A stretch of 31,117 bases of DNA from Chlamydomonas sphaeroides (Eukaryota > Chlorophyta > Chlorophyceae > Chlamydomonadales > Chlamydomonadaceae), in the NCBI GenBank assembly GCA_001662425.1, contig BDDC01000918.1, forward strand, positions 1 to 31,117, written 5' to 3'. The notes under the pieces are model-generated. The model was given only the letters and a program-made list of their open reading frames with translations. It was not told where the DNA came from and ran no database searches. Below, one piece after another: positions 1 through 11,820 of the stretch (positions are counted from its first letter, which is position 1; each line of letters begins with the position of its first letter). The translations under genes were made by a program, and so were the position numbers.

Positions 1-62
1 TGGGGTGGGGTGGGGTGGGGTGGGGTGGGGTGGGGTGGGGTGGGGTGGGGTGGGGTGGGGTG
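1..62. repeat. (TGGGG)n microsatellite
   Basis: About twelve perfect copies of the 5-base unit TGGGG fill the left edge of the window, so the true length is unknown. It lies in the intron after the DEAH-box exon of the CHD gene (the donor is at 231). The G-rich strand is opposite to the transcript, so the RNA would carry the C-rich version. G-quadruplex formation on the DNA is possible; this is inference. Confidence 0.9.
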
Positions 63-231
63 GCCAGGACGGGAGGGGCCGGGAGGAGTTCATGAGGCGT
101 GGCCCATCTTGGCCGCTTCTCTTGAACGCTGTTCCTGACAGTGCCACCCCCTGCTGCCGCCTTCCCTGCACCCCCCTTCCCTTCCGGCCCCCGCCTGTTC
201 CCCGGCTGCTCCTGCATCGCCACACCCCCAC

Positions 232-3200
232 CTGGTACAGCGCCGACTCTGCGTTCTTGAGGCGGTGAGCCTCGTCCACCAGCAGGTAGGCCCACTTGAT
301 GCGGGACAGGATCTGGGGGCAGACAATTGGCAAGAGGTTGTGTTGCCGTGTAAATAGTAGACCACATAGCTCAACTGCACGAAAGGATCTTGGGCGGCGG
401 GGCGGGGGGCAGGAGGGGAGCCACAGGGTTCGTGTCACTGGGTCTCAGGCGGGCGGGTGCCCCGTGCACCCGGATCTAGGGCCGTGCGCAAACCAACGCC
501 ACGTGTCGGCAACGGTGTCAAGCCGCCAGCTGTGGCCGATGGCACTGCAAGGAGCCGGGAGCATGCAGCAGCCTCTCCCAGCCGCTCGCCGCAGCACAGC
601 CCCGGGTGCCCCACCGGCGCGTCCTTGAGGATGAGCTCGTAGGTGGTGAGCAGCACCTCGAAGCGGTGCGGCCGCGACGACTTGTGGTGCGGCGCGGGGT
701 CGCACTCGTAGGCGCGCAGCACCTGCGGGCACCGGCCGGGTGCTCAGTTGTGAATGAAGCGATAGAATACCACATTGCGTGCGTGTGGGGGCGACGTCAG
801 GTTCGGGCTAGGGCCCGGCAGGGCCAGGAGCCCCGAAAGCCAGCCCCTCGCCCACCCCTGAGCTGAATGAAACCCCTGGCTGGGCGCAACACGTGTGTAG
901 GCAGCGCGGCGGCCCTCGCCTCGCGCGAGCGCACATAGCGGTGGCGTACAAGCAACACCACAAGCTATGGGCGGCCGGCCCCACCCGCCCGGGCACTCGC
1001 CTCCCTGGACCTGCTGTCGCCCACGTACACCACTGCGTTGATGCAGGGTCCCCAGCGCCGGAACTCGCGGATCCAGTTGGGCACCGTGGACAGCGGCACC
1101 ACCACCAGGAAGGGGCCGCGGACGTGGAGCGCCTCCGCCAGGTAGGTGACAAAGGACACGCACTGCGGCGGCCAAGGGAGGGCAGGGCGGGGGCGGGGCA
1201 GGTCATGGGCATGTTCCGAGGGAGGACGGCGGGTGAGCTGGCAACACATGCACATGCACGTGGGCACAGGTACGGGGTGGTGGGCGCTGGTACGAGGGAC
1301 TCGGCGATCGCTGCAAGCTGCAAGGGCCGCAACGCGTGAACAGGCCCATCTCGTCGGCTAGCCGACACGTACGCTGCCCGGGGCTCCGTGCCCGCGCACC
1401 TGCACGGTCTTGCCCAGGCCCATCTCGTCGGCGAGGATGATGTTCCTGTTCTCGCTCCAGCTGTAGATCATCCAGTTGAGCGACTCCATCTGGTAGTCGC
1501 GCAGCGTGCCGCCTGGCGAATGAGGGCGTAGGGCGTGCGCCAAAAGGGAGGCGCGCCAAGAGGTGAGCGCGCACGGACACAGCAGAGATCAAGGGCCAGC
1601 GGAGGGACTGGAGCGACAGAGGCAGCGGCATCGACGCCGCATGGCCTCTGTGCGCAGGTTCACAAGGAGGTCCACACGAACACACGGTCGCCCCGCCCCC
1701 TGCCCGCCACTCGATCCGGTCCGCCTACCCCTGAGGTACTCTGGCTGCTTCTCCAGCGCCCGCGTGCCCTTGATCTTGAACTGCTTGCGAGCCACGTCCA
1801 CTCCGCGGCCCGGCTCCAGCAGCCGCTGCTCGCGCGACAGGTACGCGTCGATCTGCGCCGAGCCGCCTGCAGGGCGGAGGAGGACCACAGGGGTGCCCAT
1901 TGTTGGGAGCGCACCAAGCATACAGCGTGCTAGGATGTCGCGCGTCTCGCTATCGCGCCACCGGTCCGGGCCCGTTGCTGCACCAACGGGACACGCGGCC
2001 GTCATGCGCACGCGGCGCCACACGCGAGTGCGGCCACGCCGGCCGCCACGCCTGCCCCCAGCCGAGGCCGCGCCACGCGCATCGCACCGCGCTCGCCTCC
2101 GACACATGCCCCAGCCCCGGGCCCCAGCTCCTGCCACCCACCGGCCTTGACGACGTCCTCCGCCGCCTCCCACGTGCACTCGGCGTACGGCAGGCCCTCC
2201 CACTTGACCAGGTACTTGGTCACCTCGACCGTCTCGGCGCCCTCCTCCTCGCGCCGCGCCCGCCGCAGCCCAGGCGGCCCGCACAGCCCGCGGCCCGCGC
2301 CCGCCACGGCGCCGGGGCTGCCGCCGCCCGCGGCTGCTGCTGCTGCTGCGGCGGCCGCCGCGGCCTCCTCCTCGGGGCTGGGCACCAGCACGGCGCCCTG
2401 CTTCTCGCCCACGATGCGCTCCACCTGCAGATGGCGGCAGAGGGGCACGGTCATGTTTTGACGCCCCAGTGACCCACATTGACCGACCTATACTTCGTCC
2501 CATGCCCCTCACACAATGTGCTATTCAGATCAATCCCGTTCAGATCCCGTTCAGATCAATACCTAACGCTGCCCCGCGCCACATTCCAACCCATCAGACC
2601 TAGCCTGCTGCGTGAGGTCCGGTAACGGTACGGTGCTTGTGCCTTGCTGCTCTTCCATTCCCCACTGCTGGGCCGGCTGCTCACTGCGGCCCTATCCCCC
2701 ACCTCGGCCTCGCATCCACACACGACCAGACCGGTTCAGCTGCGCTCTCACTATTCCTGTGCATCTACGCTCTCTGACAACCATTCACATACGCTCCCCA
2801 CCGCCCATGCCACCAACATGTTTGGTTTCCCGGGCTGCACCTCCACCTCGTCTCCTTCCCCCGCCACAAACCCGACCTCCACGGACGCAATGCCCCTGCT
2901 CCTCCCACGCCCCCTCCCCCTGCCCCCTCTGCCACCCGTTGACGCCCGCGCCGCCTGCCCCCTCCCCAGCCCCCACCTGCATGTGCTGCTGGTTGAGCTG
3001 CGCCTCCATCTCCCGCTCCACGTCCTGCATCTCCTGCTCCTCGCGGCTGAAAGCGTGGCGGCCCGCCTCCACATCGTCCACCTGGCGCCCAGGTCACAGG
3101 GCGGGGAGGGGAGGGGTTGGGGCACGGCACGCAGAAAGCAGGTCGCTGTCCGTCCCAACGCTCCTGGCGCCAAGGCTCGCGGCATGCAGTACGGCGTGCT

Positions 3201-6200
3201 GTGCCCGGTGCTTTGTCCACGCCCCTCCCGTGCTACCATGGCATGCCTTCCCAACACGTGGTTGAGCAGGCACCCTCTGCGGGCAGCCAGGCCGCCCCAT
3301 GGACATGCAAACGCAAACGCAAACGCAAACCTCCTGCATCGTGTGACCTAAGCCGAGCAAGCCCGGCCTTCCCGCCGTGTCCCATGCACGCACCTTCTTC
3401 ATGTAGTTGATGAGCCGCTTGTAGCCCTTGAGGCCGTCCAGCCCCGACCGCGGCTCCCAGGTGCAGTGGATGTAGCTGTAGCGGCGCCACTTGATGTAGA
3501 ACTCGCGGCTGGCCCACGGGTCGTTGGGCGTCGGCGGCAGCGCCTCGGCCTCCCTGCAGGGCGCGCACGGGCCGCGGCCGCGTACGAGGGTGGGCGCATG
3601 TGGCGGAGCCTAGCGGTGCGCTGAGGCACTGGGCAAGCGCGCTAGACCAGGCCCCAGTCCGCGGCCTCGTCCCGACGGCCCACGGCATTCAACCCATGTG
3701 GGTCGCAGGGAGCGCGGCCTTGCGCGACTGCCGCCCCTACCAACCCAGCGTAGCCCTTTGCGTTTTCCATACCCAGCAAGCCACAAGCGCTGGCCGCGCG
3801 TGTGGCTGAGGACCTCGTCGCCAAACCCATGCCGCATGCCCTTACCGCCGCATGACGACCCCGGCGCATGGCCCAAGGCCCGCCGCACCTGTGACTGAGC
3901 ACCTTGTCGATCTCGTCCTCCACGTCCTCCTCGTCTGGGTCCTCGAACGCCGACAGCGCCTCCCGCACCTTGCCGCCCCCGCTTCCGCCGCGGCCCCCGC
4001 CGCCGCGCCCGCCGCCGCCGCCCTCGCTGTCGCTGTTGCTCTCCGCGTACGACACCTTGGCCACGCTGCGCTGGCTGGTGCGGGCCGGGGCTGCGCGGCG
4101 GGCGCGGGCGGGCGCCGGCGCGCCCGAGCCGGAGGAGCGGCCACCGGGCGGCGCGGAGTTCTGGCGCGAGGGCGCGCGGCGGCCTGCGGCACCGCCGGAG
4201 CCGGCGCTGCCACCGCCGCGCGGGCTGACGGCACGCTCCTCGAACGCCGACATGGCCACCTGTGTGGGTGGGCATCCACCGATTGCGTGAGCGAGCTGCG
4301 CTGCGCAAGCGGGACGACACAGCCCCACGCTGTCGCGACCGGGCAGGGGCCGGCGGCAGCAGCCCCACAGCGCCCCGCCCCGCCACCGCTGGCCGTACGC
4401 CAGCAGCCCGGCCGCATTCAGCGGCGTCGCGTGTCTTCCACAACGACAGCCCCAGCCCCGCAGCCGCCCGGCCAGTGCCCCCACAGCCCCGTACGCACCC
4501 TGCGCGGCCTGGCGCGCAGCCCATTGATCTCGCGGTCAATGGCGCGGGCGACCTCCTCGTCGTCGTCCTCCATCGTGTCCGCCTGCATGGGGCAGGGAGG
4601 CGGCGTGGGGTGAGGCGCACCCACATGCCACAGCAGCGCGCTAGGACACAGGGCCAGCGGCCCGCGCCCCTGACAGGAAGCGAGCCCCAGCCTCAAACCC
4701 GGGCCCCGTGCCCGGCGCCCCATCGCTGCGGGCGTCATGCGCGACATGAGCCGCCAGGCGGCCAGTGGGGCACCGCATTGGGGTGGGTAGTGGCCGGAAC
4801 AACGCGGCGCCCACGATCTAGCTACTGTACGCTCGCTCCTTGCTGCCGGGCCGCAGCCACCACGCCAGGCCGGGCCAGGGCCCGCAGCTGAGCAGCCCAA
4901 GCTGCTAGCATGGAGGCGCGCTGCAGCCAGCCGGCCTGCCCTCCGCACGGCTGCACCGGCGCGACATCGCAGCGCTCGGCCACGCAGCGCCCGGCCAAGC
5001 GGCGGACGGCCAAGCAGCCCAAGAGCAGGACACGGCGGCAGGGCGCCGCCTGCGCACGACGTGCACAGCCCCAAGCTCCACGCCCTCCGTCGAGTAGGGC
5101 AGGGGCCCGCAGGGCCGAGCCCAGCAACGCAAGGGACAGGCTGGGCCAAGCCCCACAGCCCTGCGGGCCCCGCCCCAGGGCGCCGACGGCCCCGCCCCAC
5201 GGCCCCGAGTGCCCCGCCCCACGGCCCTCTGGCCCCGCCGCTCCTCGCCGGCCCGACCTTGGTCAGCCGGGCGTTGGCCTGCTGCGCCGCCTGCCGACGG
5301 GGCCGCGCTCCGGAGGCGGCTGCTGCTCGCGTGCGGCGCCCGCCGCTCGGCGCATAGTCCTCCTCCTCGTCCCCGCTGCCGCCCTCGTCGTCGTCCTCCT
5401 CCTCCTCCTCCTCATCGTCCTCGTCGTCCTCCTCCTCCTCGTCCTCCTCGTCCGCTACCTCCTCCTCCTCGGAGTCGTCCTTGTACTGAGGTGGCAGGCA
5501 GCGACCGCGACACGCTCGCGCTGGCATCTACGCGAGAGACCCGTGCAGACACCGCCTGACGGCGGCGGCTCCCTGCCACGCCACTGTTGTTCAGCGGCCC
5601 ACGTCCAGGCCAGCTGAACCCTCGTGCGTGCGGCACGGGCCTTACGGGCGGCACCGCGTGCATCGCGCGAACACTGTGCCAGGTCAGGGGGAAAGGAATA
5701 GACGTGCTAGGGAGGAGGGTCCAGGGGGTCAGGCCTACCGATTTCGTGTTACGAGTGGCGCGGCGCGTCCGCGCGGCCGGGGGAGCGGCCGCGCGGCGGC
5801 GCCGCGGAGCCGCTTCCTCCGAAGCTCCCCCGCCGTCGTCGTCATCGTCCGAACCGGCGTTGCCGTCGTCTGTTGCGACAGGGACAGGGAAAGGCGCTCT
5901 GTACGGGAGCACAGGTGGGCAGTGCCAACAAGCACACCGCGGGGAGGGCACCCCCGAGGGGGCTTTGCCCTCGCGCGGCCCGAGCAGTCGCGCAGGGCAC
6001 GAAACGCTCCAAGGTAGGTTTGGGCCACGCAGGAACCCAAACAGTCTTCTTACCGACGTAGTCGCTGTCGCGGTCGTCCTCGTCTCTGCGTGCGGAGCGG
6101 CGAGACGGGAGATGGGCCGGGTATCGGGCTAGGGCGTTCTACTTGGCGACGGATGCAGGCTGCGCGTCAAGCTGCTCGCATGGAACATTTATAAAAAGAG

Positions 6201-6383
6201 CCGAGACTACCCGGCACATGGGCTGGCTCGTAAGCTTACGCCTGTGGCGAGCTGGAGATGCTCGCAGGACAAAGGCCGGTGCCGCGAAGGCATCACCTAG
6301 GGGAGCCACATCACACATCACGGAGCACACGGTAGCTTTGCCGCTCACCCGGCTGGCTCAAAGTCCTCCTCGTCCGACGCCAT
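232..6383 (-). CDS. CHD1-like chromatin remodelling ATPase, 5' part (14 exons, truncated by window edge)
   Basis: An ATP-dependent nucleosome remodeller that would act in the nucleus. Exons run 6383-6349, 6085-6054, 5869-5739, 5485-5258, 4582-4499, 4259-3889, 3553-3394, 3081-2977, 2424-2142, 1866-1729, 1512-1400, 1162-1001, 722-615 and 312-232. All junction phases close, giving 677 residues. The start (MASDEEDFEP) sits in a CCCATGGCG context. Residues 1-170 are strongly acidic (Asp/Glu runs). Chromodomain 1 spans about 283-347, with FYIKWRRYSYIHCTWEP. Chromodomain 2 spans about 383-476, opening VERIVGEK and closing YLVKWEGLPYAECTWE. The SNF2 motifs are LRDYQMESLNWM, DEMGLGKT (551-558), VVPLSTVPNW (581-590) and DEAH (663-666). 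Tandem chromodomains plus SNF2 indicate the CHD family; the IHxTWE and GLPYxECxWE forms favour CHD1. The helicase C-lobe and DNA-binding end lie outside. The donor after exon 12 is GC (GCGAGT at 1000), and the exon 4 donor (GTCGGG) is weak. Confidence 0.93.
5379..5480 (-). repeat. Trinucleotide-rich acidic coding repeat in the CHD gene
   Basis: Irregular GAG/GAC codon repeats (CTC/GTC on the plus strand) encode an almost uninterrupted Glu/Asp stretch in CHD exon 4, roughly residues 69-101. It is purine-rich on the coding strand. Acidic N-terminal stretches are common in CHD proteins and other histone-handling factors. Codon slippage could make its length variable between strains (inference). 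Confidence 0.8.
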
Positions 6384-8054
6384 GGGCTCGCCTCGAGCTA
6401 GCGCTCCACCGCTAGGCCATGTTTATCAGGCGTCGGGTTCAGTAATGCCCATACTACATCCGTCGAGGCGCGGAAAGACACCCGCACGTGTGTGTTCGGG
6501 GTATCACTTCGCGAGCCGGTGTGATCGAGAAGCTGTATCAGCTCCAGCAATGTTGATACACTTAACACACGACATATCCTATGTTCCCTGCGGCTTGGGG
6601 CGGGTTGGGGTTGGGGTCAGCATGCGTGTCATTCTGTAACCCGTGTACACGCGCCGCCACCTCCCCCCGACCCCGAACCTGGCTCGTTTGTCATTCCTAG
6701 AAGAAGCCGCCAGGAGAACGTAACAACCTGCCCAATCCTGCTTGCAGGAAGTACTGGCAGATCCTGACGAAGTCCTCCAAGCTCCAACCCCCGACCCGTG
6801 CCCCAACCCCGACCATGGCCCTACCAGGAGCTGCTACTGTGATCAGGAATGTGGCCGTGCCCGTGACGGGGGGCTTGCTGCGGTGCTGTCCACAGGGCAG
6901 TGACGTGGCCTGTAAGACATGGACCGTGACGGGGGCTCTCAAGTGGAAGTGCGGGGAGTGATGGGGGGCCAAGAGCTGACAAGCCCCCATGAGGGGGGCT
7001 GTGCCCGCCCCCCACGCCTGGTACCCCTTGCCCCCTCCCTGCTTTGTTGGCACACGCGTAAAACACACGGTTTCCAGGGACCGGTGACCTGCATCGCGAT
7101 ATATAACGCCGTACACCGTGCTGCTTTCGCGCGTTCTGGTTAATATTGGTGATGCCCCAGTCGTAAACCCCTTGTACGGCAGCCCCATTCCGTAGATGGC
7201 TAGGTCCCAAGCGCGGCCAGCTGGGGCCGGGGCTGCAACGGACCTCAATAGCTCTCGACATTGGCGCGCTGCCCTTTTCCTTTTAGCACTCGGGATTGTG
7301 ATACCGGTAGAACCACAGGCGGGCGGCTGCCTGGCGGCAAGAGGCTTTTACCGGCTATACCGGCTCCATATACCTGACTCCAACGTTTCGCCTCAGTGCT
7401 AGTTGATCCCAGCGCCTGCCAGGCTACAACTTCCATCCAGACGGCTGCTATGCCGTGCCGTGCTGTGCTCCGCCAGCGGGCTCAGGAGGGGCCTCGTGAG
7501 TGGGCTAAGCGCAGCACCAAGTCTGGCGGTCTATGTGCTAGCCTGATATACTTGTCCTCCAGTGGAAGCTTTGTTACGAGCCTGGTTATGATCTGAGAGC
7601 CTACAGACCCTGGGAGGCGCCTGGGGCCCTGGGCGAACAACGAGCTGCGGTTGCACCCTTGTGCCTTTGTTGGCAAGGTGACGGGCTGGCACGCGCCAGG
7701 GCCAGGACGTAGGCATAGGCAGACGGACGGACTGAAATAAGAACATAGGTACATGTAGCAAACACGACCCGGAGCGTCTGGGGCTCCACGGCTCACTGCT
7801 CGTCACCCGACCTGGTGCAAACGCGAGCTGCCGCCTATCATTTGACCCCGCCCCTCGCTCTTCTGACAGACCAGGATGGGCACCCCAGGACGCCAGGAGA
7901 AGCCGCTCGCCCCACGCAACATCCTGCCGCCCATGCCATCCGCACCATCACACGGCTGCCGCCTCTTCGGCGGCGCTGCACCCCGCATGCGCGTGCACGC
8001 CATCCTGCGATCGCTCCCTCTCCACCTCACAAAGCCAAACCGGCCACAGCACGC
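6384..8054. other. Intergenic region between CHD and MFS genes
   Basis: This holds the CHD 5' UTR and promoter side (just above 6383) and the 3' UTR of the MFS gene (just below 8055), with no gene I can support. No TGTAA poly(A) signal was seen on the minus strand below 8055. A plus-strand segment at 6748-6903, preceded by a CAG acceptor-like site and ending in TGA, could encode a short Cys-containing tail, but no upstream exon could be joined to it. The rest looks like unique non-coding sequence. Confidence 0.6.
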
Positions 8055-11000
8055 TCATGTCGCAGCCACCGTGCCCAGCTCCACGTAGCCACCTCCCCGG
8101 TCCATACGGCCGGTCAGTGTGACACCCAGCGCGCGCCGCGCGACCAGCACCAGCACCCAGAACCCCGCTAGCGTCGCCGAGGCGATGGCGAACATGCGCG
8201 GCCAGCCTAGGCGAGCGCCGACAAAGCCTCCGACCAGCGACCCGAGGCCGTAGCCTAGCCCGAAGTAGAGCCCTTGGAACGTGCCCTGCAGTTGTCAACC
8301 GAAAAGATTAACGAAAGGCATTAGAGCTTGGCTGATGGTCGGGATCTATCCAGCCCTTGGATACGCTGCAGGCCGGCAGTCACACGCATGGTCCGCCTAT
8401 GGGTGCAGCCTGGGCTCCACGCGGCGTCGCACAAGCAACTGCCAGCAAGCGCGGGCGCAAACGGACCGTGCCCTCGGACGCACCTGCACGGTGGCAGCCA
8501 GCGGCGTGCCTGCGGCAAGCGCTTTGCAGTTGACGGTGCCCGCGCCCCAGCCGCATGCGAATGTGACGCCGTGCAGCACCTCAATAGGCAGCACCCAGTA
8601 CACGGAGCCCAGCAGCGGCAGCAGCGCGTACAGAGCCAGGCGTAGCGCGTAGACGCCCTGGACCGGGACGCAGAGCACGGAGCACGGGGCAGGGGGCACA
8701 ACGCACAGGGCACGGGGCACGCGGCATGAGGCGCGCATGGAGCAGCTCGCTGATGCGGATTGACACCGCAGCTCGGAACGTTCTGGTCTGACCCACTTGC
8801 CATGCACATGCCATGGTCCCACCAGCATCCCAGCGCCGCCGTAACCCACGGCAAAGTGTGCACCATTAATTATATATGAATAATCAATCACGCAGTGATA
8901 ACATCGCCCTGACCAACGCCATGGACGTGTGTCGTTGCCCCACCTGCACCAGGTCCAGCACCGCCGTGACGCCCCAGCGGTCCAGCAGGCGGTCCTGCAG
9001 CTGGAAGGCGGGCACCTCGGCGGCGCACGTGACCTGGGGGCGGCCGATGGGGAGAGGGCCGTCAGCGCCTGGCGCAATCAACCCTGCCTCACCTGCGGTC
9101 CGCCGGACCTGCCACTGCAACATGGTCGACCCTGGCCGGGCCGGGACCTGGCCTGAGCGCCAACCAAGCAACGTGCTACTTGAAAGCCGTAAGGCTCGGC
9201 CCGGCAGCGGCGCACCGTCAGCGTGAGGCCCATGAGCGTGCTGGTGGCGCCCAGCTGCTGCAGGTGCAGGAACAGGAACGAGTCGATGGTGCCGAAGCCG
9301 TAGCCCATGGCGGTGGCGGTCACGAAGAACATCACAACCTCGGGCCGCCGGGCCAGAGCCGCCAGCGCGCGCCAGTGCGCGTCGCCGCCGGGCGCGGCCG
9401 TGACGCTGGGCGCGGCGCTGGGCGCCTCCGCGCCGCCGTGGGACTTGGCGGCGCCGTGGCCTTCCGGGTGCGGTGTCGCGGCTGCACCCGCTGGCGCGGC
9501 CGTGGGCGCAACGATCACCCTGCTGGCAGGGACGGGGGCCCCGGAGCAGCATGGCGTGAGCATGGCGCATCAACGGTATCTTGGTCCGAAACAGGTGCCT
9601 GCGTTGATCTTTCCCCAAGCATAGGGTGCGCTAGAGGCATGTGACCTGGACCTGCAGCGCTTGCAAGCCGCCGGCTTATGTCTGCCGGGACCCACCTGTG
9701 GGTCATGTCCGAGTGCTTGAGTGGGTCGGCCTGCAGCGGCATCAGCGGCTCCAGCTCCAGCTCAGCCTCCCGGGCCTCGCCCTCGCTGTCGCCGTGGGGC
9801 CGGGTCGTGCCAGCGCCCTGCCCCTGCCCGCGCGCGCTTGGGCCGTGCGGCTGCTTGTGGCCACCGCCAGCGGACTTGGCGTGCGAGGAGCTGTGCTGCA
9901 GTCGCAGCCCGAACCACAGGCACGGCAGCGACAGCAGCGCGTGGGCGTAGAAGGCGGATGTGATGGAGGTGTTGGTGATGGTCCAGCCCGCGAACGCACT
10001 CGTCACGCCCCACCCAACCGCTCCCCACAGCCGGTATTTCCCGTAGTCGTTCTCCTGAAGTGCGGAAGGAAGGCCAGGAGCGCCAGGGTGAGGGCGGGGT
10101 GTTGCTCGGCGGAAATGGACTTCGAAACAGCGGTGGGATGCACTAGCGCACCGTCACAACCCTGATATACCACAGCTCTCTCTCGCAGGCCAGCCAGGCA
10201 ATCCCGATGGTGCAAGTTTCAAATCAGCGACATCAGCTACATGATGCCTGATCCCACTGTAGCTCGACGGAGGTCTGGATGCAACACCCGCTGCCATGTA
10301 CGCCGCACCTTGCCGCAGATGTGCATCACGGCCGCGTCCGCCATAACGCCCACGGGCGCGCCGATGACCTGCGGCAGGGAGGAGCAATGCGCAGGGCAGG
10401 CGGGGATGTGAGCAGGAGCTCGCCGTAGCGCGGTACACGGGAATGGCCAGTGCGTGCCGTTGCTGGGCAGCGCCGACGATTTCCTTCCCGCGGCTGCCCG
10501 GCAGCGCGGCGCACCTCGGCCGTCAGCACCACGGCCAACAGCCCCGCAAACGTGCGCGGCAGCAGGAGCAGCAGGCGCGCCGCCAGCGACGCCACGAAGG
10601 TGCCTGTGGAAGGGGGACACGCTCACCGTGCCGTACATGGCCCGGGCGCACAAGCATCAGCCACGCGCGCGGCTTTGCCGCACACCCAGCCGTGGCCGTG
10701 GCGGCAATGGCAGGCGCAGCTCTCTTGTAGCCCCCAAGCAAGGTCGCGGCCTTGCCTAGCAGCACGGCGCGGTGGGCTCCCATGCGGTCCGCCAGCGCCG
10801 CCCAGGCGAAAGACGCGGGCGCGCTGATCCAGGGCCGCAGCGCACCGATGAGGCCGACCTGGGGAGGGAGCGGTGGCCGCCGTGCGGTGGGCATGAGCTG
10901 GCTTGGCCAGAGAGTAGTGCGGGCAAGTTGCGCAGGGAGTGAGAGGTAAGAGCTGGCAGCGGGGGATGGCGAGGTAGGGAGGTGTGCAACTCGGTCCAGG

Positions 11001-11288
11001 CGGCGCGCACCTGCTCCTTGGACATGCCCACGTTGTAGAAGTAGACGTTGAGGAAGGGGCCGAGGCACACGGAGGCGGAGAAGTAGAAAACATACCTGGC
11101 AAAAGGGGTGTAGATCGGGGCCGCGCAGCATGCGCACGCAGAGGATTGCAGAGGGTCACTTCGGTTCCAAGCTTGTGCGCGGCGCCCTTCCGTGGGACGG
11201 CACGCGGCATCAGGACAAGTCGCAGCGCCGCCCGCGAGACGCACCAGCACTTGGCATTGACGGAGGGGTTCAGCAGGTGTCGCCACAT
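8055..11288 (-). CDS. MFSD6-like major facilitator superfamily transporter (10 exons)
   Basis: A polytopic membrane transporter; substrate unknown. Exons are 11288-11245, 11095-11011, 10858-10756, 10603-10515, 10368-10309, 10054-9696, 9519-9216, 9033-8944, 8657-8484 and 8285-8055, giving 512 residues with all phases closing. The N-terminus (MWRHLLNPSVNAKCW, then YVFYFSASVCLGPFLNVYF) leads into helix 1. Family hallmarks of the MFS_1_like/MFSD6 group are GLIGALRPW (from residue 45), PxGxMADAAVM in exon 5, DYGKYRLWGAVGWG (130-143) and the EVPAFQL...LLDRWG segment in exon 8. The last exon has GLYFGLGYGLGSLVGG and ends in a short cytosolic tail. A hydrophilic loop of about 110 residues, rich in Gly, His, Pro and Glu, splits the two halves. 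Exon 3 ends at a GC donor (GCAAGG at 10755), the only choice that keeps frame. Exon 7 could instead start 3 bases earlier, at 9522. Confidence 0.92.
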
Positions 11289-11820
11289 GGCTGCAGCCGG
11301 GAGGGCCGCCTTGCTAGAGGGGGGGCCAGCCTTCCAACGGCCTGGTTGGCCCTCGGCGAGCGGCACGCCACGTGGCAGACCGGAGCCAACTCCGCCGGTA
11401 CAGGTACACAGCTGCTTGTCGCTACATAAAGCGACCAAGCAATCAGTCCACGCGTCGCAACGCTAGCCGCGAGGACAATCGGCACTTGTCACTTGGCCAA
11501 ACGCATACACGGCCGTGTACTCTGATGTCACTGCTTCACGCTGATGCGGTGTGTTTGCTCGTGCGGTGAAGGCCGCCTGGGCCTTGGGGGTCGCCTGGAT
11601 CCGGAACCGCATCCACAGCCCGCGACGTTCCTTGTCGCGCGTCGCGGCCGCACTCCGACTCCTGCGTGAACCCTGACTTGCTGACCGCTAAGGTTGCACA
11701 GACATATATCTCTGACAATACGTGTATACATACATAGCGCTAGCTGAAGACTCCTGATATCCTGTACAGCCACAGCCGCAGTTGTGTGCGAACCCACAAG
11801 TCGTGCTATACATAGCTCTG
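11289..11820. promoter_or_regulatory. Divergent intergenic region, MFS gene / SRCR gene
   Basis: About 530 bases separate the two divergent start codons, so both promoters and 5' UTRs must lie here or overlap. The most AT-rich stretch is 11700-11745, with ATATAT near 11704 about 115 bases before the SRCR-gene ATG. It is a plausible TATA region for that gene, but nothing proves it. A shared bidirectional promoter is possible but not shown by sequence alone. Confidence 0.45.

Noticed and set aside
1..62. (TGGGG)n as a telomere-like repeat
   Set aside because: Chlamydomonas-type telomeres are TTTTAGGG. This run lies inside an intron of a conserved gene and has no TTTTA component.
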